A stretch of DNA of 64,000 bases from NCBI RefSeq assembly GCF_004114995.1, contig NZ_SDJP01000007.1:1-64000 (forward strand), written 5' to 3'. Positions 25,286-35,287 of this stretch are shown here, piece by piece. Below the pieces are notes generated by a model. That model was not told the origin of the DNA. It worked only from the letters and a program-made list of their open reading frames with translations, and ran no database searches. A program made the position numbers and the translations under genes. Position 1 is the stretch's first letter; the number at the start of each line of letters is the position of its first letter. This DNA is from Halorubrum amylolyticum (GTDB lineage Archaea; Halobacteriota; Halobacteria; Halobacteriales; Haloferacaceae).

Positions 25286-26203
25286 ATGTCAGTTGACGGC
25301 CGCGACCCCACCGGTTCGCCCACTCTCCGCGGCCTGCTCGCGTCGGTCCTCGCCGCCGTCCGATCGCGACCGCCGGCGGAGCTGGCGCTCGTCGCCCTCC
25401 CGTTGCCGACGCTCCTCGTCGCCGTGAGCCTGCTCCCCGGCGTCGAGGCGTGGCGGTTCTCGCTCGCGACCGAGGGCGTGTTCGAGAGCCGGTGGGCGCT
25501 GTGGACCGCGTTCGCGTCGAGCTTCGTCCACGCGGACCCGGTCCACCTCGCCGACAACGTCGTCAACTACTGGCTGCTCGTCGCGGTCGCGTACCCGCTC
25601 TCGCTCGTCGCCGGCTGGCGCCGGCGGCTCCTCGGGTCGGTCGCGGTCTACCTCGCGGTCGTCCCGCTCGTCTCCGCGTGGGCGACCGTCGTCGCACTCG
25701 GGGGGATGACCGACGCCCCCACGGCCGGCTTCTCGGACGTGAACAGCGCGCTCCTCGGCTATCTCGTCGCCGTCTGGGTCGCCGCGCTCGCGGCGGAGAG
25801 CGATCGGGTCCGAAGCGAGGCCCCCGCCGGCGTCGACCCCCGCTGGTCGGTCGTCGCGGTCCTCGCGTCGCTCGCGCTCGCGTACCTCGCGCCGAGCGGG
25901 GCGGGCTACTTCCCGCCGCTGCCGGCCGTGGGGTCGCTGTTCGCGGTCGGCGCGGTCCTCGCCGCGGCCGGGCTGTACGTCGCTGCCGGCCGTCCGCGCG
26001 TGGCGGGGCTCGATCTCCCCCCGGAACGCGAACTGCTGTACGTCACCGGCGCGAGCGTCGCGGCCGCCGGCGTGATCGGGTCGCTGGTGCTCGTCCCGTT
26101 CGGCAGCAACGTGTTCGCGCACCTCGCCGGCTACGTCGTTGGGTTCGCGGTGCCGTTCGTCGGCGTGCTCGCGGACGGCGAGGCCGACCGCGGAGGCGGC
26201 TGA
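25286..26203 (+). CDS. Rhomboid-like membrane protein, possibly catalytically inactive
   Basis: The 305-aa protein has at least six hydrophobic segments. Rhomboid landmarks are present: SSFVHADPVHLADNVVNYW (about residues 78-96) resembles the H-x-N segment, and NVFAHLAGYVVGF (about 275-287) resembles the catalytic-His helix. In place of the GxSG nucleophile loop it reads GFSDVNSAL (about 148-156), so the loop is changed and Ser150 may or may not act. It begins 9 nt after the Cdc48-like gene, suggesting a shared transcript and a membrane quality-control role, which is inference. Confidence 0.6.
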   Translation: MSVDGRDPTGSPTLRGLLASVLAAVRSRPPAELALVALPLPTLLVAVSLLPGVEAWRFSLATEGVFESRWALWTAFASSFVHADPVHLADNVVNYWLLVAVAYPLSLVAGWRRRLLGSVAVYLAVVPLVSAWATVVALGGMTDAPTAGFSDVNSALLGYLVAVWVAALAAESDRVRSEAPAGVDPRWSVVAVLASLALAYLAPSGAGYFPPLPAVGSLFAVGAVLAAAGLYVAAGRPRVAGLDLPPERELLYVTGASVAAAGVIGSLVLVPFGSNVFAHLAGYVVGFAVPFVGVLADGEADRGGG

Positions 26204-26236
26204 AACGGGTCGACGGCGCTCTCCGACGCGCTTCGG

Positions 26237-26710
26237 TCAGCCGTCGTGGTCGGTACCGTGCCCGTGTCCGCGGCCGTCAGCCGTTTCGAGGCCGCCGTCG
26301 GCGCCGAACTCGTCGACCGGTGTCACGCTGTAGTCGACCGTGAGGGTGTCCTTCGTCGCGCGGACCTTCCCGACGAACGTCGAGATGTCCGCCAAGCGCC
26401 CTTCGAGCACGAACAGCTCCATGCAGTACCGCGACCCGACGTGGCTGTGGAAGTTGGAGGCGACGAGCCCCTCGTGTTCGTGGCGGAGCCGCATCATCCG
26501 CTCCTCGACGCTCGTGGTCTCGTAGTCGAAGAGCACGGTCACCACCGCCATCAGCTCTCTGTCCTCCAGCTTCGCGTCCTCGAACTCGCCGAGGAGGTTC
26601 TGGGAGGCCTCGCGCACGACCTCGCTGCGTCCGGTGTAGCCGTGTTCGTCCACGAACCCGTCGATCCGCTCCAACAGCTCCTCTGGCATCGAGACGCTGA
26701 CGACCGTCAT
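26237..26710 (-). CDS. nikR: NikR-like nickel-responsive regulator
   Basis: The 157-aa protein has an N-terminal ribbon-helix-helix ([15 protein letters not shown] ... SEVVREA) and a C-terminal ACT-like domain with all four square-planar ligands of NikR at matching spacing: His77, His88, His90 and Cys96. NikR binds operator palindromes when loaded with nickel and represses uptake genes. The tail (about 135-157) is His/Gly/Asp-rich and could bind extra metal. No nickel transporter is visible in the window, so its targets lie elsewhere or only at its own promoter. Confidence 0.82.
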   Translation of the reverse strand: MTVVSVSMPEELLERIDGFVDEHGYTGRSEVVREASQNLLGEFEDAKLEDRELMAVVTVLFDYETTSVEERMMRLRHEHEGLVASNFHSHVGSRYCMELFVLEGRLADISTFVGKVRATKDTLTVDYSVTPVDEFGADGGLETADGRGHGHGTDHDG

Positions 26711-26735
26711 ATATTAAACGAACGCACCGATCTTA

Positions 26736-27269
26736 TTAATCCTTGAGGTTCGGGTCACCGGCGGCGTCGCCGTCGCTGATGTCGTCGCCGTCGCTGATGT
26801 CGTCGCCGTCGCTGATGTCGTCGTCGTCGCTGACGGCGTCGCCGTCGCTGATGTCGTCGTCGCTGACGGCGTCGTTGTCGCTGATGTCGTCGTCGCTGAC
26901 GGCGTCGTTGTCGCTGATGTCGTCGTCGCTGACGGCGTCGTTGTCGCCGACGCCGTCGCCGACGCTGTCGACTGAGGATGTGTCGGCGGGTCCGCCGTCG
27001 ATCCTCGCCGAGAGCCATTCGTAGTGATCGAGGAGCGCGCGCTCGCCGGCGTCGGTGAGCGCGTACACGTCGGCGAGCCCCTCGGTCCGCCGGTCGAGGA
27101 AGCCCGACTCCACGAGGGAGGTCAGCGTCGCGTAGAAGGATCGGGGATCGATCCGCTCGTCGTAGTGCGATTCGAGCCGACTCTTCAGCGACTGCGCCCG
27201 CAGCTCGCCGGCGTCGTACAGCAGCGCACACAGGTCGCGGCGGCGGCCGCTGTGGAGCCACTTCGTCAT
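26736..27269 (-). CDS. PadR family regulator with repetitive acidic tail
   Basis: The first about 95 residues form a PadR-type winged helix (LLYDAGELRAQ ... FYATLTSLVESGFLDRR ... YALTDAGERALLDHY). The last about 80 residues consist almost only of Asp, Ser, Gly, Ile, Val and Asn in tandem 11-aa units of the type DDDISDNDAVS, encoded by DNA repeats at 26760-26960. The tail lacks the usual dimerisation helices and looks like recent repeat expansion. It neighbours nikR, same strand, 25 nt upstream, so the two may form one transcript. Confidence 0.72.
   Translation of the reverse strand: MTKWLHSGRRRDLCALLYDAGELRAQSLKSRLESHYDERIDPRSFYATLTSLVESGFLDRRTEGLADVYALTDAGERALLDHYEWLSARIDGGPADTSSVDSVGDGVGDNDAVSDDDISDNDAVSDDDISDNDAVSDDDISDGDAVSDDDDISDGDDISDGDDISDGDAAGDPNLKD
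26760..26960. repeat. Coding tandem repeats (33-bp and shorter units)
   Basis: Within the PadR-like gene, near-identical units such as GTCGTCGTCGCTGACGGCG plus TCGTTGTCGCTGAT repeat three times every 33 bp (about 26845-26945), followed by five shorter 15-18-bp copies of CGTCGCTGATGTCGTCGC (26767-26830). All preserve the reading frame, so length variation would change only the acidic tail. Confidence 0.85.
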
Positions 27270-27520
27270 ACGGTCGGTTCCGCCCGGCGCCTCACGACCG
27301 TTTCGGTCGCGGGCGAGTGGGGTACGATCAGGGGGGGCGATCAGGCGGACGATCAGGCAGATCCGATCGCGATCAACTAGGGAAACGAATGACCTCTTTT
27401 CTCTCTATGGGTTTGAATATCTGTTCTGAATTCTGTGGAATATAGTTATTTGATGTGTAATATGTGTATAAATATATAATTACGGAACTTTATTTAGTTG
27501 AAAACGCCGACCGTTTCGAT
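27270..27520. other. AT-rich intergenic stretch
   Basis: About 140 bp from 27380 are much richer in A and T than the flanks, with several overlapping TATA-like motifs (TATAAATATATAA at 27468-27480, TTTATTTAG at 27489-27497). The last of these is placed about 28 nt before the ATG at 27521. No gene is supported in it. Confidence 0.6.
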
Positions 27521-27655
27521 ATGCATGCGACGATCGAACGCCTGGTCTGTCGACACCGGTACGAGCGACGGGCGGTCGTGACCAACCCGAACGAGGTCGT
27601 GGAGCGCTGTGCGAAGTGCGGCAAAGAGCGGGTTCGGGGCGTCGCCGGTTCGTAG
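27521..27655 (+). CDS. Very small zinc-knuckle protein (44 aa)
   Basis: The 44-aa protein has Cys10-x-His12 and Cys30-x2-Cys33 (CAKCG), a candidate zinc site, flanked by Arg-rich stretches that could contact nucleic acid. The start at 27521 follows the TATA motif at 27489-27497; the longer frame begins within the AT-rich region before the promoter. Similar short zinc proteins exist in haloarchaea with few known roles. It converges with the HAD gene. Confidence 0.55.
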   Translation: MHATIERLVCRHRYERRAVVTNPNEVVERCAKCGKERVRGVAGS

Positions 27656-27677
27656 CGGTCGAGCGCGGACCCGGGCC

Positions 27678-28331
27678 TCACGTCGGCCCGAGCAGTTCGT
27701 CGAGCCGGCTGACGCGCCGGTCGCCGAGCACGCACCGCCCGCGGTCCTCGTGGCCCACGCGCTCGACGTGGACCGCTTCGACGCCCGCGTTCCACGCGGC
27801 GCCCACGTCGCTTTCGCCGTCGCCGGCGTAGTAGCCGCGGTCGGTCCGGGGGTCGACCCCGAGGTCCGCCATCGCCAGTTCGATGGGGTCCGGGTCGGGC
27901 TTCCAGCCCGTCTCGTCGGTACAGCAGACGATCGCGTCGAACCGGTCGGCGAGGTCGAGTCGGTCGAGCACGGGCTCGGCGAGGAACCGCTGGCAGTGAG
28001 TGACGAGCCCGGTCGGGCCGCCGGCGTCGTCGACGCGGTCGAGCAGTCGGGCGGCGTCGTCGTGGAGGTACGTCGCCTCCGCGCGGGCGAGGGGGTCCTC
28101 CTCGGCGTGGAACGCCGGCCAGAACGCGTCGGGGTCGACCCCGAGATCGCGGAGGGTGTCGCCGCGGGCGCCGCCGAGCCCGTGCCAGAGGACGTACGCC
28201 TCCCGGTCGGAGAAGGGGCGGCCGAGCCGGTCGCCGACGCGGTCGAAGACGCCGCGGGTGTACGACCACTCCGCGTCGACGAGCGTCCCATCGAGATCGA
28301 ACAGGTGGAAGTCGTAGTCGGCGACGACCAT
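27678..28331 (-). CDS. HAD superfamily phosphatase (phosphoglycolate phosphatase-like)
   Basis: The 217-aa protein has motif I FDLDGTLVD (Asp11 and Asp13), an alpha-helical cap (about residues 18-90), motif II VTHCQ, Lys in GWKPDP and motif IV GDGESDVGAA. The pattern fits subfamily I HAD phosphatases acting on small phospho-metabolites. Cys-Cys in VCCTDE is a minor oddity. It may share a promoter region with the LWR-salt gene; the two are about 80 nt apart on the same strand. Confidence 0.8.
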   Translation of the reverse strand: MVVADYDFHLFDLDGTLVDAEWSYTRGVFDRVGDRLGRPFSDREAYVLWHGLGGARGDTLRDLGVDPDAFWPAFHAEEDPLARAEATYLHDDAARLLDRVDDAGGPTGLVTHCQRFLAEPVLDRLDLADRFDAIVCCTDETGWKPDPDPIELAMADLGVDPRTDRGYYAGDGESDVGAAWNAGVEAVHVERVGHEDRGRCVLGDRRVSRLDELLGPT

Positions 28332-28409
28332 GGGGCAGCCCGTAGGCGGTCGGCCGGTAAGTGCGTTGTGGGGGCGGTGCGTCCGATCCGGGTCAAGCCA
28401 CGTCCGCTC

Positions 28410-28778
28410 TCACTCCTCTCGGACGTGGATCGACGACCCGAGGTACTTGTGTAGCACCTCGTCGACCGACTCGGCGTTAAATCGGTCGAGGTCGTCCGCG
28501 ATCGCCGACCGCAGCGCGTCGAGGTGGTCGCGGTCGGTCCGAAGCTCGCGGAAGTCGGCGGCGACGACCTCGACGCCGAGGCGGTCGCTCGCGAGCTCCC
28601 GAAACGACGGCTCGTCGCCGATCTCGCCGCGCCAGAGGCGGTCGCGGAAGAACAGCCACCCCTCGGCGTCGGGCTCGCTCGCGGGGATCTCCAGCGTCGT
28701 CTCGAACCGGTCGGGGTCGACCGTCGCCTCGTCCGGATCGAGCCGGAACGCGACGGCGAAGACGTAGGCGGCGTCCAT
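28410..28778 (-). CDS. LWR-salt family protein
   Basis: A 122-aa acidic protein of the haloarchaeal family known as LWR-salt protein; the motif appears as FFRDRLWRGEIGD around residue 45. No catalytic residue is recognised and the function is unknown. It is divergent from uppS with a 64-bp spacer holding CATAAAAG (28803-28810), which may serve both directions. Confidence 0.6.
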   Translation of the reverse strand: MDAAYVFAVAFRLDPDEATVDPDRFETTLEIPASEPDAEGWLFFRDRLWRGEIGDEPSFRELASDRLGVEVVAADFRELRTDRDHLDALRSAIADDLDRFNAESVDEVLHKYLGSSIHVREE

Positions 28779-28842
28779 CGGCCGCGTCTCGTCCCGTCAG
28801 AGCATAAAAGTACATACCCCTCGGCCGTGTCGGTCTGCACGT

Positions 28843-29850
28843 ATGTTGGATCGCCTCCGCGGTCTCACCGAGCGCGCTTACCGCCGCCACCTCCGTCGAG
28901 AGATCGAGGACGTACCGGCACACGTCGCGATCATTCAGGACGGGAATCGGCGGTACGCCCGCGAGCGCGGCGACGACGCGCCGGACGGCCACCGCGCCGG
29001 CGCCGCCACCACCGAGCGCGTGCTCGACTGGTGCGCGGACTTGGGCGTCGCGGAGCTGACGCTGTACGCCTTCTCGACCGAGAACTTCGAACGCCCGGAC
29101 GAGGAGCTGGAGCCGCTGTTCGACCTGCTGGAGGACAAGCTCCGCGACTTCGCCGACGCCGACCGCGTCCACGAGCAGGGTGTCCGCGTCCGGGCGATCG
29201 GCGACATCGACCGCCTCCCGGGACGCGTACGCGACGCGGTGGACTACGCGGAGCGGCGCACCGCGGACAACGACCGGTTCACGCTGAACGTCGCGCTGGC
29301 GTACGGCGGCCGCACCGAACTGCTCGACGCGGCGACGGCGATCGCGCGCGACGTCGACGACGGCCGGCTCGACCCCGACGACGTCGACGTTCAGACCGTC
29401 GAGGACCGGCTGTACGATCGGCCGGTCCGCGACGTCGACCTCATCGTGCGGACCGGCGGTGACGAGCGCACCTCGAACTTCCTGCCGTGGCACGCCAACG
29501 GCAACGAGGCGGCCGTCTACTTCTGTGCGCCGTACTGGCCGGAGTTCTCCGAGGTGGAGTTCCTCCGCTCCATCCGCACCTACCAGTCGCGGGAGGAGTC
29601 GTGGCGGCGGGCGCGGGCGGAGCGCGCGGCCGCGCTCGTCAGGGCGGTCGCCGAGGTCGAGATCGCCGAGGCGAACGCGGTCGCGGGGCGGCTCCGCGAC
29701 CGGCTCCCGCTCGACGCCGACGCATTCGCCGCCGCGCTTCCGGGCGACGACGAGGACGCCGTTGAGAACGGGTCTACGCCGGAAGCGGTCGCCGAGAACG
29801 ACCTCCGGACCCCGTCTGCCGAGCGCGACACAGAGCCGGAGTCGGCTTGA
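28843..29850 (+). CDS. uppS: Undecaprenyl (cis-polyprenyl) diphosphate synthase
   Basis: This cis-prenyltransferase builds the long polyprenyl diphosphate lipid carrier used in archaeal N-glycosylation. The 335-aa protein has the IIQDGNRRYA motif with catalytic Asp33, YAFSTENFERP, the RAIGD segment and the late LIVRTGGDERTSNFLPW motif. The C-terminal about 60 residues (after residue 275) form a variable acidic tail. Haloarchaea often carry two such genes. Confidence 0.92.
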   Translation: MLDRLRGLTERAYRRHLRREIEDVPAHVAIIQDGNRRYARERGDDAPDGHRAGAATTERVLDWCADLGVAELTLYAFSTENFERPDEELEPLFDLLEDKLRDFADADRVHEQGVRVRAIGDIDRLPGRVRDAVDYAERRTADNDRFTLNVALAYGGRTELLDAATAIARDVDDGRLDPDDVDVQTVEDRLYDRPVRDVDLIVRTGGDERTSNFLPWHANGNEAAVYFCAPYWPEFSEVEFLRSIRTYQSREESWRRARAERAAALVRAVAEVEIAEANAVAGRLRDRLPLDADAFAAALPGDDEDAVENGSTPEAVAENDLRTPSAERDTEPESA

Positions 29851-29892
29851 CTGAGGAAACGCGGAATCCGGCGAGAAAACGAAACAGGAGCG

Positions 29893-30351
29893 CTACGCCG
29901 GGTTCTTTCGCGTCAGGTCGCTGCCGCAGATCGGGCACCGCTCCTTGTTCTCGTCGAAGGTGCGGTTACAGCCGACGCACTGGAACCGCCACTCGCGCTC
30001 CTCGGAGATGCCGTCTCTGGCGATCGCCTCGACGGCGATGTCGAGTCGCTCGGCGACGTTCTGCATCGCGTAGTCGTCGGTGACGAGCGTCGCGCTCAGT
30101 TCGAGCGCCGTCGCGATCAGGCGAGTGTCGGTGTCGGACAGCTCCGCGGCGTCGCCGGAGCCGCGCGCGGCGCGCCCCACGTTGTCGAGGACCTCCGGGG
30201 CCGGGACGTGGATCGTCATCCCGGAGCCCTCCATCGCGTCGAAGCGGAGGGCGCCCTCGCCGGTGAGCTCCTCGTGGACTTCGGGCACCGAGACCACGTC
30301 GTCGTCGGTGGTGTACTCGTGGATGAACGCCGAGGTGTCGAGGACTTCCAT
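29893..30351 (-). CDS. nob1: Nob1-like PIN endoribonuclease with zinc ribbon
   Basis: Nob1 matures the 3' end of 16S rRNA. The 152-aa protein begins with a PIN domain (MEVLDTSAF, Asp5; LSDTDTRLIATA; TDDYAMQNVA) and ends with a zinc ribbon, CVGC and CPICG, as in archaeal Nob1. Its start shares one nucleotide with the stop of the PRC-barrel gene (TGATG), so the two are co-translated. This pair adjoins aIF5B. Confidence 0.88.
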   Translation of the reverse strand: MEVLDTSAFIHEYTTDDDVVSVPEVHEELTGEGALRFDAMEGSGMTIHVPAPEVLDNVGRAARGSGDAAELSDTDTRLIATALELSATLVTDDYAMQNVAERLDIAVEAIARDGISEEREWRFQCVGCNRTFDENKERCPICGSDLTRKNPA

Positions 30352-30596
30352 CAGCGGGCGACGACGATGTAGTCTTTCACCGCCTGCACGTTCGCAACCG
30401 GTACTTTCAGACGGCCCATCTCGTCGACGTCGAAGCCCGAGCGCTCCGGGCTGAGCTGCTCGTGGGGACTCACGAGCAGGTCGGCGAGCTCGCCGGACTT
30501 GAGGTCCATCGTGATGTTGTACAGGTCCCCGAGCTCCGTTCCGTCCGCGCTCATCACCGCCTTCCCGGAGAGGTTCTCCGCGAGGATGTCGACCAT
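30351..30596 (-). CDS. PRC-barrel domain protein
   Basis: The 81-aa protein is a single PRC-barrel, a small beta fold used for protein or RNA contacts (RimM, photosynthetic reaction centre H subunit). It shows GKAVMSADGTELGDLYNI and a conserved KVPVANVQAVKDYI end. It precedes and overlaps nob1, a common haloarchaeal arrangement, so a role in small-subunit maturation is plausible but inferred. A GTTTAAG box A on the minus strand at 30622-30629 supports the start at 30596. Confidence 0.8.
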   Translation of the reverse strand: MVDILAENLSGKAVMSADGTELGDLYNITMDLKSGELADLLVSPHEQLSPERSGFDVDEMGRLKVPVANVQAVKDYIVVAR

Positions 30597-30672
30597 GTTC
30601 GCACGGTCCCGGGCAACGGTCTTAAACTCCACGGGGGCGTCGGACGGGCGACAGACGGGTGCGGGGCGCTGC

Positions 30673-30726
30673 GACGCCGGCCACCGTTGCGAGACGCCGA
30701 CCACCGTTGCGAGACGCCGGCCACCG
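30673..30726. repeat. 20-bp tandem repeat, 2.7 copies
   Basis: Units GACGCCGGCCACCGTTGCGA (30673-30692), the same with one change (30693-30712), and 14 bp of a third (30713-30726) lie between the PRC-barrel gene and aIF5B, upstream of both promoters. Confidence 0.85.
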
Positions 30727-30836
30727 CGGCGGTCTCGGGCGTCCCCGGTTCCTCGATCCGGTCGCGCGCATTTTGAAAGGCTTAACTGACGTCCGGGCGG
30801 AACGGTAGACAACCGACCTTTTCGGGGCGATCACTG

Positions 30837-32630
<1,794 letters not shown>

Positions 32631-32664
32631 GCTTCGGCGTCCCGCTCGTTCAATCCCCGGCGAC

Positions 32665-33408
32665 TCACGAATCGGCGCCTGTCGCGTGCGCCACGATCCG
32701 CGTCGCGGTCGCCTTCCACCGGATCGCCACCTCGTCGCCCGCGTTCAGATCCAACCGCTCGGCGCTCTCGGACGTGATCAACACTCGAAACGCCACCCCG
32801 CCAGCCCCCTCCACCGCGACCCGCACCGTCGACACCGTCTCGCCCGCCTCGATTTCGACCACCTCGCCGCGCAGTCGGTTCCGGGCGCTCGTCGCGTCCG
32901 GATCGACCTCCCCGCTTCCCTTATAAACTGTCACCGCGTCCGCGCCGATCCGCACCTGGACGGCGTCGCCGACCGCGGCGCCGTCGTGAAGGCCGCGCAC
33001 CGTCCCGACCGCGGTGTCGACGTCTGCTAACTCGCCGTCGACGCCCGCGACCGTCCCGTCGAGCACGGTCTCGGGGACGCTCGCGGTCGCGGCGAGCACG
33101 GCCTGCAGGCGGTCGTACCGGTCGAGGAGGTCGCGGCCGCCCGCTGCCAGCCGACTGCCACCGCCCCCGGAGCCGCCGCGCTGGCGTTCGACGAGGGTGC
33201 CGAACGCCTCCTCTAACGCCTCGATCCGCGAGAGCGCGCGGGCGCGAGAGCGCCCCAGCTCCGCGGCCGCGCCCGCGACCGACCCCGCCTCGTGGACCGC
33301 GCGCAGAAGCGCGGCGTCGTGGCCGTCGAACTCGACGTCGCCCTCGATGAGCGCGGCTCGGCCGCGGCCCGCGGCAGCCCCCGGCTCGTCCCCGCCGCTC
33401 TCGTCCAT
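32665..33408 (-). CDS. ModE-like regulator with tandem TOBE domains
   Basis: The 247-aa protein has an N-terminal winged helix like ModE ([30 protein letters not shown]) and two C-terminal TOBE (Mop-like) domains (about residues 110-175 and 180-245) that bind oxyanions such as molybdate or tungstate. It is divergent from a tungstate/molybdate-type transporter, so it probably regulates that operon. An 8-bp inverted repeat lies over the start codon of the neighbouring binding protein. Confidence 0.8.
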   Translation of the reverse strand: MDESGGDEPGAAAGRGRAALIEGDVEFDGHDAALLRAVHEAGSVAGAAAELGRSRARALSRIEALEEAFGTLVERQRGGSGGGGSRLAAGGRDLLDRYDRLQAVLAATASVPETVLDGTVAGVDGELADVDTAVGTVRGLHDGAAVGDAVQVRIGADAVTVYKGSGEVDPDATSARNRLRGEVVEIEAGETVSTVRVAVEGAGGVAFRVLITSESAERLDLNAGDEVAIRWKATATRIVAHATGADS

Positions 33409-33483
33409 GCTCGGACGATCAGTCGGGGAGGTGTTGGTGCTTTCGACCGGCCCGCACCGGCCAGACCGACCTGCGGGACAAAA

Positions 33484-33528
33484 GCTATATCCGGTGTCGG
33501 TTCACGGTTGTATCTATGCCGATACAAC
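33484..33528 (+). promoter_or_regulatory. Promoter and candidate operator of the tup operon
   Basis: GCTATAT (33484-33490) is the TATA box, about 28 nt before ATG 33516. An inverted repeat GTTGTATC (33507-33514) and GATACAAC (33521-33528) straddles the start codon and the predicted transcription start. A repressor such as the divergent ModE-like protein could bind here. Confidence 0.45.
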
Positions 33529-34442
33529 GACGAGAGTTCGTGGCGGCGCTGGGGGCCGGGGCGATCGCGAGCACCGCCGGGTGCTCGGCGCTCGGCGGCG
33601 GTGAGAGCGAAACGGCGGGCGTCGCCGGCGAGACGCTGACGCTCACGACGACGACGAGCACCTACGATACGGGGCTGCTCGACGCGATCCACGCCGACTT
33701 CGAGGAGATGTACGGCGTCTCCGTCGACGCGGTCGCGCAGGGGACGGGCGCGGCCCTGGAGTCGGCCCGGAACGGCGACTCCGACGTGGTGATGGTCCAC
33801 GCCCGCGGGCTCGAAGACGAGTTCATGCGTAACGGGTACGGCGTCAACCGCCGTGACCTCATGTTCAACGACTTCGTGATCGTCGGTCCCGAGAGCGACC
33901 CGGCGGGGATTCAAGGGATGTCCTCTGCGACCGACGCGCTCACCGCGATCGCCGACGCGGGAGCGACGTTCGTCTCTCGCGGGGACAACTCCGGCACACA
34001 CACCAAAGAGCTGAACCTCTGGGAGGCCGCGGGGACCGACCCCGGCGGCGACTGGTATCAGGAAATCGGCGCCGGGATGGGCGAGGCGCTCAACAACGCG
34101 AACCAGCAGGGCGCGTACACGCTCTCGGACCGCGGGACGTTCATCTCTCAGCGCTCGGAGATCGACCTCACGATCCTCGTACAGGGTCCCATCGAGGACG
34201 GGCCGGAGATCCTCGCGAACCCCTACGGGATCATGGCGGTCAACCCCGGCGTTCACGACAACGCCAACTACGACCTCGCGATGGCGTACATCGGATGGAT
34301 AACGAGCCCCGGAACGCAGGACGCGATCGCCGACTACCAGATGAACGGCGAGCAGCTGTTCTTCCCCGAGGCGGTCTCGGAGAACCCCGACTTCCAGCAG
34401 TACGTTCCGGAAGGTTGGAGTGGCGACTCGTCCGACGAGTGA
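33516..34442 (+). CDS. tupA: Tungstate/molybdate ABC transporter substrate-binding lipoprotein (TupA-like)
   Basis: The 308-aa protein starts with a twin-arginine signal ([12 protein letters not shown]) and a lipobox ending STAGC (Cys22), so it should be exported folded by Tat and anchored by lipid. The mature part begins [16 protein letters not shown], the anion-loop signature of TupA/WtpA-type tungstate binders, and contains [15 protein letters not shown]. Followed by a permease and ATPase without gap. Tungstate versus molybdate cannot be decided from sequence. Confidence 0.85.
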   Translation: MPIQRREFVAALGAGAIASTAGCSALGGGESETAGVAGETLTLTTTTSTYDTGLLDAIHADFEEMYGVSVDAVAQGTGAALESARNGDSDVVMVHARGLEDEFMRNGYGVNRRDLMFNDFVIVGPESDPAGIQGMSSATDALTAIADAGATFVSRGDNSGTHTKELNLWEAAGTDPGGDWYQEIGAGMGEALNNANQQGAYTLSDRGTFISQRSEIDLTILVQGPIEDGPEILANPYGIMAVNPGVHDNANYDLAMAYIGWITSPGTQDAIADYQMNGEQLFFPEAVSENPDFQQYVPEGWSGDSSDE

Positions 34443-35287
34443 GCGTGCCGATCGAACCAGTCGCACAGCTGCTCTCGATGATCCTCAGCGGTTCGGCCCT
34501 CCTCGGCGGTTCGGTCCTCTCTGACCTCTCGACCCTCCTCAGCGGTTCGGTCCTCTCCGACCTCTCGACCCTCCTCGGCGGTTCGGTCCTTCCTGACCTC
34601 CCGGCCCTCCTCGATCTCCCGTTCAGGGACGGCTACGTCTGGAGCATCGTCTACGTCTCGCTGTACGTGAGCCTCACCGCCGTGGCGCTGAGCACGCTGT
34701 TCAGCGTTCCGGTCGCCGTCCTGCTCGGGTTCGCCGAGTTTCGGGGGAAGGGATTCGTGAAGTCCGTCGTCAACACGGGGATGGGGTTTCCGAGCGTGGT
34801 CGTCGGCCTCGTCGTCCTGTTCGCGGTCTCGAACCAGGGGCCGCTCGGGTCGTTCGATCTCGTCTTCACGAGGGAGGCGATGATCATGTCGCAGTTCGTG
34901 CTCGCGACGCCGCCGATCACGGCCATCAGCCTCGCGGCCGTCTCCGGAGTGGACGACGGTGTCCGCGACGCCGCGCGCGCGCTCGGCGGCACCCGCCTCG
35001 ACGCGGCCCTCGTCGTCCTGAAGGAGGCGCGGTACGGGATCGCCACCGCGATCCTGGCCGGCTTCGGCCGCGCCGTCAGCGAGGTCGGCTCCGTCCTCAT
35101 CGTCGGCGGCAACATCACGAGCGCGGACGGGATCTCGAAGACCCGAACGCTGACCACCGCCATCCAGCTGGAGGCGCGTCAGGGACAGTACGAGACGGCA
35201 TTGGTGCTCGGCGCCGTCCTCGTCGCGCTCGTGTTGACCGTCAACGCCGTGGTTGTTCACTTCGGCGACAGCGGGGTGACGCGGTGA
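34439..35287 (+). CDS. tupB: Tungstate/molybdate ABC transporter permease (TupB-like)
   Basis: The 282-aa membrane protein has about six hydrophobic helices and the permease coupling loop [20 protein letters not shown] (EAA motif). I chose GTG 34439, which overlaps the tupA stop as GTGA; GTG 34445 is also possible. Residues about 23-58 consist of three tandem 12-aa units (type [12 protein letters not shown]) before the first true helix, not normal for the family. The ATPase gene overlaps the end by one nucleotide. Confidence 0.83.
   Translation: MSVPIEPVAQLLSMILSGSALLGGSVLSDLSTLLSGSVLSDLSTLLGGSVLPDLPALLDLPFRDGYVWSIVYVSLYVSLTAVALSTLFSVPVAVLLGFAEFRGKGFVKSVVNTGMGFPSVVVGLVVLFAVSNQGPLGSFDLVFTREAMIMSQFVLATPPITAISLAAVSGVDDGVRDAARALGGTRLDAALVVLKEARYGIATAILAGFGRAVSEVGSVLIVGGNITSADGISKTRTLTTAIQLEARQGQYETALVLGAVLVALVLTVNAVVVHFGDSGVTR
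34505..34612. repeat. Three 36-bp coding repeats in tupB
   Basis: Units at 34505-34540, 34541-34576 and 34577-34612 each begin with a Gly/Ser codon followed by GGTTCGGTCCT and encode 12-residue repeats. The first two differ at two bases. The expansion lies at the N-terminus ahead of the conserved permease domain. Confidence 0.9.
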
